A DNA stretch of 64,000 nucleotides from Streptomyces erythrochromogenes (GCF_036170895.1 NZ_CP108036.1:4467501-4531500), one strand, 5' to 3'. Positions 18,796 to 26,995 are shown, counted from the stretch's first letter. Numbers and translations: made by a program. The notes: generated by a model not told the origin, from the letters alone.

Positions 18796-20487
18796 ATGGA
18801 CGCACTGAGGGGGACCGACCCGGCCCGTATCGGGGAGCACACGCTGCTGGCCAGGCTCGGGGCCGGGGGCATGGGGCAGGTGTACCTCGGGCGTTCGCCC
18901 GGCGGGCGGCTGGTCGCGGTCAAGGTGATCCGGGACGAGATCACCGGGCACCCGGAGGCGCTGGCACGGTTCCGGCGGGAGGCCGAGACGGTGCGGGCGG
19001 TCAGGTCGGCCTACACGGCGAACCTGATCGACGCCTCGCTCGCGTCCGCGCCGTACTGGCTGGCCACGGAGTACGTGGCCGGGCCCACGCTGGCCCGGGC
19101 GGTCGCGGCCCGCGGGGCCCTGCCGGTGGGCACCTGCCTGCGGCTGTTCGCGGCCCTTGCGGAGGGGCTGGCGAGCGTCCACGCGTACGGGGTGACGCAC
19201 CGGGACCTGAAGCCGCAGAACGTCATCCTGGGCGTGCAGGGCCCGCAGCTGATCGACTTCGGCATCGCCAAGGGGGTCGGGGCCACCGCGCTCACCCAGG
19301 ACGGGCAGGCCCCGGGCACGCCCGGGTTCACGGCGCCGGAGGTGCTCGTCGGCGGTGGGACCGGGGACGGCGGGGCGGACGTCTTCGCCCTGGGCGCGAC
19401 GATGGCCTACGCGGCGACCGGGCGCCCGCCGTACGGGACGGGCGACGCGGCGACGGTGAGCTACCGGGCCGTGCACGAGCCGGTGGACGTGGCCGGGGTG
19501 GAGCCGGGCCTGGCGGCACTGATCGGGGCCTGCGTGGCGAAGGACCCGGCGGCGCGGCCCGGCCTGCCGGAGGTCATCGCCCGGTGCGGGGTGCGGGACG
19601 CGCTGGTGGACGATCCGGTGTACCTCGGCTTCGGCGAGCTGGGCGAGGCCGTACCGGTGCACGAGATGCGGACGCAGGGGCCGGGTCTCCCGTACGGCTA
19701 CACGCCGACCGACCACGCGGCCCCGGCCGCGGCCGCGGCCCCGGCGGGGCGTGGGCGGGCGGGCGTGTGGGTGGCGGCCGTGGCGGTGGCCGCGGCCCTG
19801 TCGCTGGCCGCCTGGAAGCTGGTCCCGTTGGGCGGGGAGGACGGTGAGGCGGGCCGGGGCGAGGACACCTCGGCGGGTGCCGCGGGCACCCCCGCCAGGA
19901 TCCCGGGCGCGGGGGGCGTCGGCGCCGCGCCTTCCGCGTCCGGGGGCGCCGCCGTCAAGCCGCCGGCCGAGTACATCGAGGGCAACCGGATCTCGCGCTA
20001 CTTCTGGCTGCCTTCCACCGACCCGGAGCGCGCGGCGCACGGCACCGGCGCGTGCAACCTGGGGCCGGAGCAGAAGCCGCCGGGTGCGGACTTCCAGGCG
20101 GGCGCCGAGGTCTCGGGCAAGTCCGTGAAGATCAGCATGCGGGTCAAGTACGCCGAGAGCAGCCCGACCAAACCCGATCCGTACTACGTGTCGGTGGCGG
20201 TCAGGGCCCCGCACGACCTCGACCCGCAGACCGGACAGCCGTTCCCGATGGACAACCGGGCCGTGGGCTTCACCAGCAAGCCCGTCGACGTCTACGGCAA
20301 GTGGAAGACGGGCGAGTACCTGACGCTCACGTATCCGGACGACTTCGCGGAGCACGTGAACGGCAAGACGTACCCCGGCGTGCCCCTGGCCAATGACCCG
20401 GGGGACTGGACGCTGGTCTTCTACCACGTCGAGGATGACCCTACGAAGTACGCGAGCATCCACTGCACGGGTTTCCGAGTGAAGTAA
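18796..20487 (+). CDS. transmembrane serine/threonine protein kinase
   Basis: A 563-residue PknB-type kinase. Kinase domain residues 12-275: glycine loop LGAGGMGQVYLG (21-32), ATP lysine K43 in VAVKVI, catalytic loop HRDLKPQN with D137, DFG at 154-156 and APE at 179-181. A Tyr/Pro/Ala-rich linker leads to one helix at about 323-343 and an extracytoplasmic domain of 220 residues with no PASTA repeats; it carries two cysteines (CNLGPEQK and SIHCTGF) that could be disulfide-bonded. ATG 18796 is used; GTG 18790 is an alternative. The outer domain presumably senses a ligand. It precedes a peptidoglycan hydrolase gene by 70 bases, suggesting a link to cell-wall control. Confidence 0.92.
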   Translation: MDALRGTDPARIGEHTLLARLGAGGMGQVYLGRSPGGRLVAVKVIRDEITGHPEALARFRREAETVRAVRSAYTANLIDASLASAPYWLATEYVAGPTLARAVAARGALPVGTCLRLFAALAEGLASVHAYGVTHRDLKPQNVILGVQGPQLIDFGIAKGVGATALTQDGQAPGTPGFTAPEVLVGGGTGDGGADVFALGATMAYAATGRPPYGTGDAATVSYRAVHEPVDVAGVEPGLAALIGACVAKDPAARPGLPEVIARCGVRDALVDDPVYLGFGELGEAVPVHEMRTQGPGLPYGYTPTDHAAPAAAAAPAGRGRAGVWVAAVAVAAALSLAAWKLVPLGGEDGEAGRGEDTSAGAAGTPARIPGAGGVGAAPSASGGAAVKPPAEYIEGNRISRYFWLPSTDPERAAHGTGACNLGPEQKPPGADFQAGAEVSGKSVKISMRVKYAESSPTKPDPYYVSVAVRAPHDLDPQTGQPFPMDNRAVGFTSKPVDVYGKWKTGEYLTLTYPDDFAEHVNGKTYPGVPLANDPGDWTLVFYHVEDDPTKYASIHCTGFRVK

Positions 20488-20557
20488 GTGGAGTAGCGGA
20501 TCCGGCGACACGGGCGATTCGCACGTGAAAGCGACGGGCATGGGGGAGGGTTGACGG

Positions 20558-21580
20558 GTGCGCAGATTCTGGATGGCCGGCGGGATCGGGATCGGGCTGT
20601 GTCTGACCTTCGTGGCGCTCCTCGTGGTGGGGACCTACTCGGCGGCGGCGGGGCTCGTGGGATCGGGTGCCGGCGGCCGTGCCGTGGGCCTGACGAAGGG
20701 GGCCGTGCCCGCGAAGTACCAGGCCCTGGTGGAGAAGTGGGGCAACCTCTGCCCGGCCATCAGTCCGCCGCTGCTCGCCGCGCAGCTGTACTCCGAGAGC
20801 GGCTGGAACCCGAGCGCCGTCAGCCCGGCGGACGCGCGGGGCATCGCGCAGTTCATCCCGGGCACCTGGGCGGGCCACGGCATCGACGGGGACGGGGACG
20901 GGGACCGGGACATCTGGGACCCGAACGACGCGATCCCCTCGGCCGCTTCGTACGACTGCGAGCTGGCCCAGGACGTGCGGAGCGTGCCGGGTGACGCGAC
21001 GTCGAACATGCTGGCCGCCTACAACGCCGGCGCCTACGCGGTCATCAAGTACGGGGGAGTGCCGCCGTACAAGGAGACCCAGGGGTACGTGAAGGCCATC
21101 ACCACCCTGGCCAAGAGCTTCGCGCGGCCCGTGGGCCGGGTGGCGCCCTCGCAACAGGCCGCCGGGGCGATCTACTTCGCGCAGAAGCAGCTGGGCACGC
21201 CGTACCTGTGGGGCGGCAACGGTACGCCCGACCAGGGCGGGCGGTTCGACTGCTCGGGGCTGACCAAGGCCGCGTACGAGACGGTCGGGATCGAGCTGCC
21301 GCGTGTGGCCAACGACCAGTACAACGCCGGCCCGCACCCCTCGCGCGACGAACTCCTCCCCGGGGACCTGGTGTTCTTCTCCGATGATCTGACGAACTCC
21401 CGGGAGATCCGGCACGTCGGGCTCTACGTGGGCGGCGGATACATGATCAACGCCCCGTTCACCGGAGCGGTCATCCGCTTCGACAAGATCGACACTCCCG
21501 ACTACTTCGGAGCGACCCGCGTGACGAAGGACGGGGCGGAATCCCTTCCGGTCCGGTCCGGCACCGGCCGGCCGTCCTAG
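20558..21580 (+). CDS. lytic transglycosylase / NlpC-P60 peptidase
   Basis: A 340-residue cell-wall hydrolase. An N-terminal membrane anchor or signal (residues 5-30) is followed by a Slt-type lysozyme-like domain with catalytic Glu80 in YSESGWNPSAVS, and an NlpC/P60 domain with Cys232 in GGRFDCSGL and His286 in REIRHVGLYVG. The first domain cuts glycan strands and the second cuts stem peptides. An Asp-rich loop (GIDGDGDGDRDIWDPNDA) looks like a calcium site. The start is GTG 20558 with GGGAGGG a few bases upstream. In S. coelicolor the equivalent lies next to the cmd genes; here it is about 9 kb away. Confidence 0.92.
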   Translation: MRRFWMAGGIGIGLCLTFVALLVVGTYSAAAGLVGSGAGGRAVGLTKGAVPAKYQALVEKWGNLCPAISPPLLAAQLYSESGWNPSAVSPADARGIAQFIPGTWAGHGIDGDGDGDRDIWDPNDAIPSAASYDCELAQDVRSVPGDATSNMLAAYNAGAYAVIKYGGVPPYKETQGYVKAITTLAKSFARPVGRVAPSQQAAGAIYFAQKQLGTPYLWGGNGTPDQGGRFDCSGLTKAAYETVGIELPRVANDQYNAGPHPSRDELLPGDLVFFSDDLTNSREIRHVGLYVGGGYMINAPFTGAVIRFDKIDTPDYFGATRVTKDGAESLPVRSGTGRPS

Positions 21581-21784
21581 CAACTCTCCGTAATGCAAAG
21601 GCCGTGAGCTGCGACGACCAGTCACTCTTCGATAACGTTGCCGTGATCATTCGGTGGAGAGTGGAACCCGGTCGTCAGAACGGGCGTTCCATGAACGCGG
21701 GGGTTGATCAAGTGGGTGTCGAAGGGGCGCGCACCCGGGTGCGCCCGCAGGGGAACCACGGCAAGAGCAAGGGGCCGCGTCACC

Positions 21785-22513
21785 ATGGCTGGACTCACAA
21801 CAGGTGGGCCGAACGTGGATGTCAGCCTGCTGTACGAGGTCAACGGAGCGGCCCGGCGGGCCCCCGCGTGGCTGGACAGCGCCGTGAGCCTGGCCGGTGA
21901 GTACGGGATCCTGCTGGCCCTGGTGCTGCTGGTCCTGTGGTGCTGGCGCGGCGCCCGCCGACAGGACGAGTCCGCCGCCGCCGAATCCTTCACCGCGCTG
22001 GTGTGGGCCCCCCTCGCCGCCGGCCTGGCCCTGCTCGTGAACGTTCCGCTGCGTGAACTCGTCGGCCGGCAGCGACCGTTCCGCCAGCACGAGGGGCTGC
22101 AGGTCCTCGACCCCGGCTGGGGCGCGGGACTGGGGAACACCGAGTTCTCGTTCGTCAGCGGCCACACCACCGTCGCGATGGCCCTGGGCGTGGGCCTGTT
22201 CGTGGCCAACCGCAAGCTCGGGACCCTGGGGATCGGGCTGGCCCTCGTCGAGGGCCTCTGCCGCGTCTACATGGGTGTGAACTACCCGACCGACGTGATC
22301 GGCGGGCTCGCGCTCGGCACGGCCGTGGTCCTCGTGCTCGCTCCGCTCGCGCTGGCCCTGCTGAACCCGGTGGTCCGGGCGGTGGCCGGCTCCCGGCGCT
22401 TCGGACGGCTCGTACGGGCCGGTGACCGGGCGCGGCCCCTGCCGGTCGACCTCGCGCAGCCCCGGACCCCGCCCGCGGGCCGGTGCCCGCAGGACAAGGA
22501 CCTCGCCGCCTGA
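21785..22513 (+). CDS. PAP2 (phosphatidic acid phosphatase type 2) family protein with altered motif 3
   Basis: A 242-residue membrane protein with five or six helices. PAP2 motif 1 is present in shortened form (RELVGRQRPF), motif 2 is SFVSGHTT with His127, and motif 3 is CRVYMGVNYPTD. In motif 3, SRx5Hx3D, the usual nucleophilic histidine is replaced by Asn166. Activity as a lipid phosphatase is therefore doubtful, or another residue serves. ATG 21785 is preferred; an earlier in-frame TTG at 21704 would add 27 residues with no membrane features. A near-perfect GC palindrome (gggcgcgcacccgggtgcgccc) lies at 21725-21746 in the upstream region. Confidence 0.85.
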   Translation: MAGLTTGGPNVDVSLLYEVNGAARRAPAWLDSAVSLAGEYGILLALVLLVLWCWRGARRQDESAAAESFTALVWAPLAAGLALLVNVPLRELVGRQRPFRQHEGLQVLDPGWGAGLGNTEFSFVSGHTTVAMALGVGLFVANRKLGTLGIGLALVEGLCRVYMGVNYPTDVIGGLALGTAVVLVLAPLALALLNPVVRAVAGSRRFGRLVRAGDRARPLPVDLAQPRTPPAGRCPQDKDLAA

Positions 22514-22550
22514 CGAAGGCCCGGCCGGACGCGGCCGGAGGCTCGGCCCG

Positions 22551-22661
22551 TCAGCCCGTCCCGTACGAATCCCATACGGCGAGCAGCGCGGCCGTCAGCA
22601 GGCACAGCGCGGCCACCCCGAAGCACACCCGGACCGCCCGCGGCCGGGGCCGGGGCGTCAC
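22551..22661 (-). CDS. 36-residue single-pass membrane protein
   Basis: A very short gene whose GTG start (22659-22661) overlaps the stop of the preceding 72-codon gene in a GTGA arrangement. The product begins with a basic segment, MTPRPRPRAVRV, and continues as one hydrophobic helix, CFGVAALCLLTAALLAVW, ending DSYGTG. The tight overlap and the positive-inside helix support a real gene. No function can be assigned. Confidence 0.65.
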   Translation of the reverse strand: MTPRPRPRAVRVCFGVAALCLLTAALLAVWDSYGTG

Positions 22662-22876
22662 TGGTCACCCGCGTCGGTGTCGCCCTCGCGGCGGTAGCGG
22701 GAGCGCAGCCAGAGCCCGGTGGCCAGGGCGGCGGCGGAGGTGAGCCCGACGGCCAGGGCCACGTCGGCCGGGCTGTCCGCCGAGCCCACGGGTCTGGCCC
22801 ACGCCGCGGCGGCCGGGGCGAACGCGAGGAGCAGGGCCCAGAGAAGGGCCGCGAGGCGGGCTGCGGAACCTGGCAT
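22658..22876 (-). CDS. 72-residue two-helix membrane protein
   Basis: A small membrane protein with hydrophobic segments at about residues 6-27 (LAALLWALLLAFAPAAAAWA) and 37-57 (VALAVGLTSAAALATGLWL), then a short basic/acidic tail. It is translated into the 36-codon gene by a GTGA overlap. The start is ATG 22876. Its neighbours do not suggest a role. I do not recognise a family. Confidence 0.6.
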   Translation of the reverse strand: MPGSAARLAALLWALLLAFAPAAAAWARPVGSADSPADVALAVGLTSAAALATGLWLRSRYRREGDTDAGDQ

Positions 22877-22939
22877 GAGTCAAGGGCATCCGCTGCGGCG
22901 CGCCCCGGCCAGCCGGGCCGTCCGAACGGGCGAGAGCCG

Positions 22940-23164
22940 TCAGGCGGTGTCCGTGGCCTCGTGGGCGGCGGCGTCCTTGCGGGCCAGGTCGCGGGAGCGG
23001 CGGGCCGGCCCCTTCCAGCCGCAGGAGCAGACGGCCAGGCAGAACGATCCGCGGTCGGCGGTGGAGGTGGTGTGGACGGTCGGAGTCCGGGGCTGCGACT
23101 GCGGCCACGGGGGCGGTACGGAGTCGAGCGCAGGGACCGGTGTCGCGTCGATGTGCGGTTCCAC
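22940..23164 (-). CDS. small zinc-ribbon-like protein
   Basis: A 74-residue protein with a Pro-rich N-terminus and a compact C-terminal core SFCLAVCSCGWKGPARRSRDLARKDAAAH. The C-x3-C-x-CGW arrangement with basic residues after it recurs in small actinobacterial proteins and looks like half of a zinc ribbon. The function is not known. The gene stands alone on the minus strand, divergent from a lipoprotein gene; start ATG 23164. Confidence 0.65.
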   Translation of the reverse strand: MEPHIDATPVPALDSVPPPWPQSQPRTPTVHTTSTADRGSFCLAVCSCGWKGPARRSRDLARKDAAAHEATDTA

Positions 23165-23294
23165 TTCTCCACGGTACCCGGGGCGGGCGGGGGCGGGGGA
23201 GGGCGCCCCCGTGACGGGAGACCCGGGGCCTCGTTAAGCGGAGCGGGTGGGGACCTCGGGCAAGCAGCGGTCATGCGTTGGGGGTTGGCAGGCG

Positions 23295-24128
23295 ATGGTG
23301 GTTCACCGGCACAAGAGGCTGCGCGGGCGCGCGGCCGAGGTGGTGCTCGCCGCCGGAGTCACCCTGGCGGTCACGGCGACGAGCGGGTGCGCCGGAGGCG
23401 GCACAAGCGACGACCGGTCCCCGGCGGAAGCGGCCTCGGTGGTCCGCGGGGCCGCCGACGCCCTGGCGCGTACGGGCAGCGCCCGGGCCCGTACGGCCAT
23501 GGAGATGGCCACGGGCGGGACCCGGGTCACCATCCGCGGTGAGGGCGGCGTCGACTTCAAGAGGCGGATGGGGCAGCTCCTTGTGCTGCTCCCGGCCGAT
23601 GTGAAGGGCGAGGACGAGCACCGGCCCATCACCGAGCTCCTCGTGCCGGGTGCGCTCTACATGAAGAACCGCGGCGCGGGCGTCCCCGCCGACAAGTGGG
23701 TGCGCGTGGACACGACGACCCTCGCCGACGGGAACCTGGTCACCGGTGGGGCCACCGACCCGCTGATCGCGGCCGAGCTGCTGCGGGCCGCGCAGGAGGT
23801 GACGTACGTGGGGGAGACCGAGGTGGCGGGGACCAAGGTGCGGCACTACCGGGGGACCACCGACATCGGGCGGGCCGCGGTGAGCGCGTCGGCGGAGATG
23901 CGCGGGGCGCTGGCGGCAGCGGCGAAAGGGTTCAGCAAGGACACGGTGCCCTTCGACGCGTACCTGGACGAGGAGGGGCGGCTGCGGAAGGTCCGGCACC
24001 GCTTCACCTATGTCAACAATGGCGTGATCGATGTGTCATCGACCACGCTGCTGTACGGATTCGGAACGCCGGTGACCGTCGTATTGCCCGCGAGCAGGGA
24101 CATTTATGCCGGAAAGATCGCCGACTAG
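23295..24128 (+). CDS. LppX/LprG-like lipoprotein
   Basis: A 277-residue lipoprotein. The signal peptide ends in the lipobox TATSGCAGG with acylated Cys32. The mature part, with segments such as TAMEMATGGTRVTIRGEGGVDF, LLVPGALYMKN and FDAYLDEEGRLRKVRHRFTY, fits the beta-rich fold of the LppX/LprA/F/G family, which bind lipids in a hydrophobic cavity in mycobacteria. ATG 23295 is used, giving a normal-length basic n-region; an upstream ATG at 23247 would make it too long. The ligand is unknown. Confidence 0.82.
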   Translation: MVVHRHKRLRGRAAEVVLAAGVTLAVTATSGCAGGGTSDDRSPAEAASVVRGAADALARTGSARARTAMEMATGGTRVTIRGEGGVDFKRRMGQLLVLLPADVKGEDEHRPITELLVPGALYMKNRGAGVPADKWVRVDTTTLADGNLVTGGATDPLIAAELLRAAQEVTYVGETEVAGTKVRHYRGTTDIGRAAVSASAEMRGALAAAAKGFSKDTVPFDAYLDEEGRLRKVRHRFTYVNNGVIDVSSTTLLYGFGTPVTVVLPASRDIYAGKIAD

Positions 24129-24303
24129 TGGGGCGGGCGGTCCGGGAGCGGCGCGATCGGGCCATGGCCGGGTATCCGGAAATGGTCCATCCGTGTCATG
24201 CGGGGGGATGGGCGTCCTCCCTACGCTGAGAAGCCGGGCGCCGGCACGTGGTGCGGCATGACCGATGACGGCCGGTGGCCGGTGGCAGATTGAGGTGACA
24301 CGC

Positions 24304-24450
24304 GTGACTCCCGCAGGCGGTTCGACGGTGCAGGACCACGTGGCGCTCGCCGAGATCGAACTGTGCGGTGAGCTGATCATCGCCGCGTCCGCGGCCGCCG
24401 AGGACCGGCTGAGCCTGGACCGCATCGACGAGGTCCTGCTGGGCCGCTAG
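24304..24450 (+). CDS. small conserved actinobacterial protein (48 residues)
   Basis: A 48-residue acidic protein: MTPAGGSTVQDHVALAEIE followed by LCGELIIAASAAAEDRLS and LDRIDEVLLGR. The segment ALAEIELCGELIIAASAAAEDRLS is highly conserved in Streptomyces as I recall. GTG 24304 is chosen because GAGG at 24290-24293 is well placed; the longer reading begins in a region without family features. Helical, no membrane segment. Function unknown. Confidence 0.72.
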   Translation: MTPAGGSTVQDHVALAEIELCGELIIAASAAAEDRLSLDRIDEVLLGR

Positions 24451-24521
24451 TGCTGTGGCCGCACACGGGGTGCCGCTCAGGCCCCGCACCGCGACCTCCG
24501 GCGGCGGGGCCGGGGCACGGC

Positions 24522-24926
24522 TCAGGTGCGCAGGAGCCGCGCGATGGCCTTGGTGGCCTCCTCGACCTTGGCGTCGATCTCGGCGCCGCCCTTGACCGCG
24601 GCGTCGGCGACGCAGTGGCGCAGGTGTTCCTCCAGCAGCTGGAGCGCGAAGGACTGGAGCGCCTTCGTGCTGGCCGAGACCTGGGTGAGTATGTCGATGC
24701 AGTAGACGTCCTCGTCGACGAGCCGCTGGAGGCCGCGGATCTGCCCCTCGATCCGGCGCAGTCGCTTGAGGTGCTCGTCCTTCTGGTGGTGGTAGCCGTG
24801 GACGGCCCCGGCCCCGGCCCCGGCCCCGGCCCCGGCCCCGGCCCCGGCCCCGGCGTCGTGGGAGGTGCCCGGGGTGGCCGCCGTACCGGACGCGTCTCCG
24901 GGGCCCTCCGCCTCGATGGTCGTCAT
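24522..24926 (-). CDS. csoR: copper-sensing repressor CsoR
   Basis: A 134-residue CsoR/RcnR-family regulator. The Cu(I) ligands are in the expected spacing: Cys76, His101 and Cys105 (Cys-x24-His-x3-Cys), within HLKRLRRIEGQIRGLQRLVDEDVYC and LEEHLRHC. The N-terminus carries a long Ala-Gly dipeptide run (residues 25-41) followed by His residues. Apo-CsoR binds DNA and represses copper efflux genes; Cu(I) releases it. The S. lividans protein at this locus (SCO4136 equivalent) is the characterised CsoR. No copper ATPase or chaperone gene is adjacent. An ATACCC-N5-GGGTAT operator lies 33 bases upstream of the start, so it is likely autoregulated. Confidence 0.92.
   Translation of the reverse strand: MTTIEAEGPGDASGTAATPGTSHDAGAGAGAGAGAGAGAGAVHGYHHQKDEHLKRLRRIEGQIRGLQRLVDEDVYCIDILTQVSASTKALQSFALQLLEEHLRHCVADAAVKGGAEIDAKVEEATKAIARLLRT
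24804..24854. repeat. GGCCCC hexanucleotide repeat, 8.5 copies, inside csoR
   Basis: An uninterrupted ggcccc tandem array of 51 bases encodes the (Ala-Gly)8.5 run of CsoR on the minus strand. The unit is two codons long, so copy-number changes keep the frame and only change linker length. Confidence 0.95.
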
Positions 24927-24959
24927 AGGTCCTCCCGTGGTCCGGAACGAGGGGGATGG

Positions 24960-24976
24960 ATACCCCTCATGGGTAT
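24960..24976. promoter_or_regulatory. probable CsoR operator
   Basis: ATACCCCTCATGGGTAT is a perfect 6+6 inverted repeat with 5-base spacer, followed by a further half-site-like ggatacc at 24978-24984. The G-tract dyad TACCC..GGGTA is the known shape of CsoR operators. It sits just upstream of csoR and also faces the divergent DUF47-pit operon. Confidence 0.75.
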
Positions 24977-25122
24977 AGGATACCGGGCTCGCGCCCGCCG
25001 GGCAGGGGCCCGTGGTCCTCACTCTGCCTGATGGAGGACACTGGGGAACGGCCGGTTAGCCGTGGCCGGGGGATGCGCCTAGCATCAGCCTGACCGAATC
25101 CGATGCACCCCGAGGACCTCAC

Positions 25123-25743
25123 GTGCGATTTCGTCTGACCCCCAGGGAGACGAGCTTCTACGACATGTTCGCCGCATCCGCGGACAACATCGTCACGGGC
25201 TCCAAGCTCCTGATGGAACTGCTCGGAGCGGACACCTCCGCCCGGGCCGAGATCGCGGAACGGATGCGGGCGGCGGAGCACGCGGGGGACGACGCGACCC
25301 ACGCGATCTTCCACCAGCTGAACTCCTCCTTCATCACGCCGTTCGACCGCGAGGACATCTACTCCCTGGCGTCGTCGCTCGACGACATCATGGACTTCAT
25401 GGAGGAGGCCGTCGACCTCGTCGTCCTCTACAACGTCGAAGAGCTTCCCAAGGGCGTAGAGCAGCAGATCGAGGTCCTGGCGCGGGCGGCCGAGCTGACC
25501 GCCGAGGCCATGCCGCACCTGCGGACGATGGACAACCTCACCGAGTACTGGATCGAGGTCAACCGGCTGGAGAACCAGGCCGACCAGATCCACCGCAAGC
25601 TGCTCGCGCACCTCTTCAACGGCAAGTACGACGCCATCGAGGTGCTGAAGCTCAAGCAGATCGTCGACGTGCTCGAAGAGGCGGCCGACGCGTTCGAGCA
25701 CGTCGCGAACACGGTGGAGACCATCGCGGTCAAGGAGTCCTGA
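25123..25743 (+). CDS. DUF47/PhoU-like Pit accessory protein
   Basis: A 206-residue all-helical protein of the DUF47 family. It shows the family's two PhoU-like metal-binding motif helices: E-x3-D patterns in ERMRAAEHAGDDATH and FDREDIYSLASSLDDIMDFMEEAVD, and the second-half equivalents ENQADQIHRK and EVLKLKQIVDVLEEAADAFEHVANTVE. Such proteins are encoded with Pit transporters and are thought to control their activity. The GTG start at 25123 is followed 5 bases after its stop by the pit gene, so both form one operon. No clear PHO box is seen upstream. Confidence 0.93.
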   Translation: MRFRLTPRETSFYDMFAASADNIVTGSKLLMELLGADTSARAEIAERMRAAEHAGDDATHAIFHQLNSSFITPFDREDIYSLASSLDDIMDFMEEAVDLVVLYNVEELPKGVEQQIEVLARAAELTAEAMPHLRTMDNLTEYWIEVNRLENQADQIHRKLLAHLFNGKYDAIEVLKLKQIVDVLEEAADAFEHVANTVETIAVKES

Positions 25744-25748
25744 ACCTC

Positions 25749-26747
25749 GTGGACACCTTCGCTCTGGTCGTGACCATCGGTGTCGCGCTCGGTTTCACAT
25801 ATACGAACGGTTTCCACGACTCGGCGAACGCGATCGCGACCTCGGTCTCGACGCGTGCCCTGACCCCGCGCGCCGCCCTCGCGATGGCCGCGGTGATGAA
25901 CCTCGCCGGCGCCTTCCTGGGCAGCGGCGTGGCCAAGACGGTCAGCCAGGGTCTGATCGAGACGCCGCACGGCTCCACGGGCATGTGGATCCTCTTCGCG
26001 GCGCTGGTCGGCGCGATCGTCTGGAACCTGATCACCTGGTACTTCGGCCTGCCCTCGTCCTCCTCGCACGCCCTCTTCGGCGGCATGGTGGGTGCGGCCC
26101 TGGCCGGCGGCACGGAGGTGATCTGGTCGGGCGTGGTCGACAAGGTCGTCATCCCGATGTTCGTCTCGCCGGTCGTCGGCCTGGTCGTCGGCTACCTGGT
26201 GATGGTGGTCATCCTGTGGATGTTCCGCCGGTCCAACCCGCACAAGGCCAAGCACGGCTTCCGTATCGCACAGACGGTGTCGGCGGCCGCGATGGCGCTC
26301 GGCCACGGTCTGCAGGACGCGCAGAAGACGATGGGCATCGTCGTGATGGCCCTGGTCATCGCCGACGTGCAGACCTCCGACGCGCCGATCCCGGTGTGGG
26401 TCAAGGTCGCGTGTGCCGTGATGCTGTCGCTGGGTACGTACGCGGGTGGCTGGCGCATCATGCGTACGCTCGGCCGCAAGATCATCGAGCTGGACCCGCC
26501 GCAGGGCTTCGCGGCGGAGACCACCGGCGCCTCGATCATGTTCGGCTCGGCCTACCTCTTCCACGCGCCGATCTCCACCACCCACGTGATCACCTCGGCG
26601 ATCATGGGTGTGGGTGCGACGAAGCGCGTCAACGCGGTGCGCTGGGGCGTCGCCAAGAACATCATCCTGGGCTGGTTCATCACGATGCCGGCCGCGGCCC
26701 TGGTCGCGGCGATCAGCTTCTGGATCGTGAACCTGGCCTTCGGCTAG
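25749..26747 (+). CDS. pit: low-affinity inorganic phosphate transporter Pit
   Basis: A 332-residue phosphate permease of the PiT family. The duplicated PiT signature is present in both halves: GFHDSANAIATSVSTRAL near residue 21 and the later GHGLQDAQKTMGIV; the SSSSHALFGG and ISTTHVITSAIMGVGATKR blocks also belong to the family. Ten or so helices span the length. It imports phosphate coupled to cations. GTG start at 25749. Downstream, at 26802-26870, is a near-exact second copy of the last 69 bases of this gene including its stop codon. Confidence 0.95.
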   Translation: MDTFALVVTIGVALGFTYTNGFHDSANAIATSVSTRALTPRAALAMAAVMNLAGAFLGSGVAKTVSQGLIETPHGSTGMWILFAALVGAIVWNLITWYFGLPSSSSHALFGGMVGAALAGGTEVIWSGVVDKVVIPMFVSPVVGLVVGYLVMVVILWMFRRSNPHKAKHGFRIAQTVSAAAMALGHGLQDAQKTMGIVVMALVIADVQTSDAPIPVWVKVACAVMLSLGTYAGGWRIMRTLGRKIIELDPPQGFAAETTGASIMFGSAYLFHAPISTTHVITSAIMGVGATKRVNAVRWGVAKNIILGWFITMPAAALVAAISFWIVNLAFG

Positions 26748-26801
26748 CGGCGCTGCCGCCCCCTGCTGGGGGTCCGGGGGTGATCCCCCGGGGGATGCAG
26801 T

Positions 26802-26870
26802 ATCACGATGCCGGCCGCGGCCCTGGTCGCGGCGATCAGCTTCTGGATCGTGAACCTGGCCTTCAGCTAG
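26802..26870 (+). pseudogene. duplicated 3' end of pit (69 bp)
   Basis: These 69 bases repeat 26679-26747, the last 22 codons and stop of pit, with a single difference (cagctag in place of cggctag, Gly to Ser). The offset is 123 bases. There is no start codon or ribosome site giving a separate protein, so it is a fragment. It can come from a deleted tandem second pit gene, or from a short local duplication. Confidence 0.9.
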
Positions 26871-26893
26871 TTCCGGTCGTACGGACACGAAAG

Positions 26894-26940
26894 CGGGCCG
26901 GCTCCCCCCACCCAGGGGGAGCCGGCCCTCTTTCTTTCTT
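26894..26940. terminator. terminator between pit and pstB
   Basis: A strong hairpin, gggccggctccccc / gggggagccggccc with a short loop, is followed by tctttctttctt. The T-rich side is on the plus strand, so it ends the pit operon, although the stem can serve both converging operons. Confidence 0.88.
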
Positions 26941-26995
26941 CCGCCCTTGCGGTGGCACCGCCATGCAGCACCGCAGGACGCTCTCACATCTCGCT

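Noticed and set aside
20488..20557. A c-di-AMP (ydaO-type) riboswitch before the NlpC/P60 gene
   Set aside because: Such riboswitches often precede these genes, but the gap is only 70 bases, too short for one, and no conserved core is seen.
24927..25122. A PHO box in front of the DUF47-pit operon
   Set aside because: No pair of 11-base GTTCACC-like direct repeats was found in this gap on either strand.
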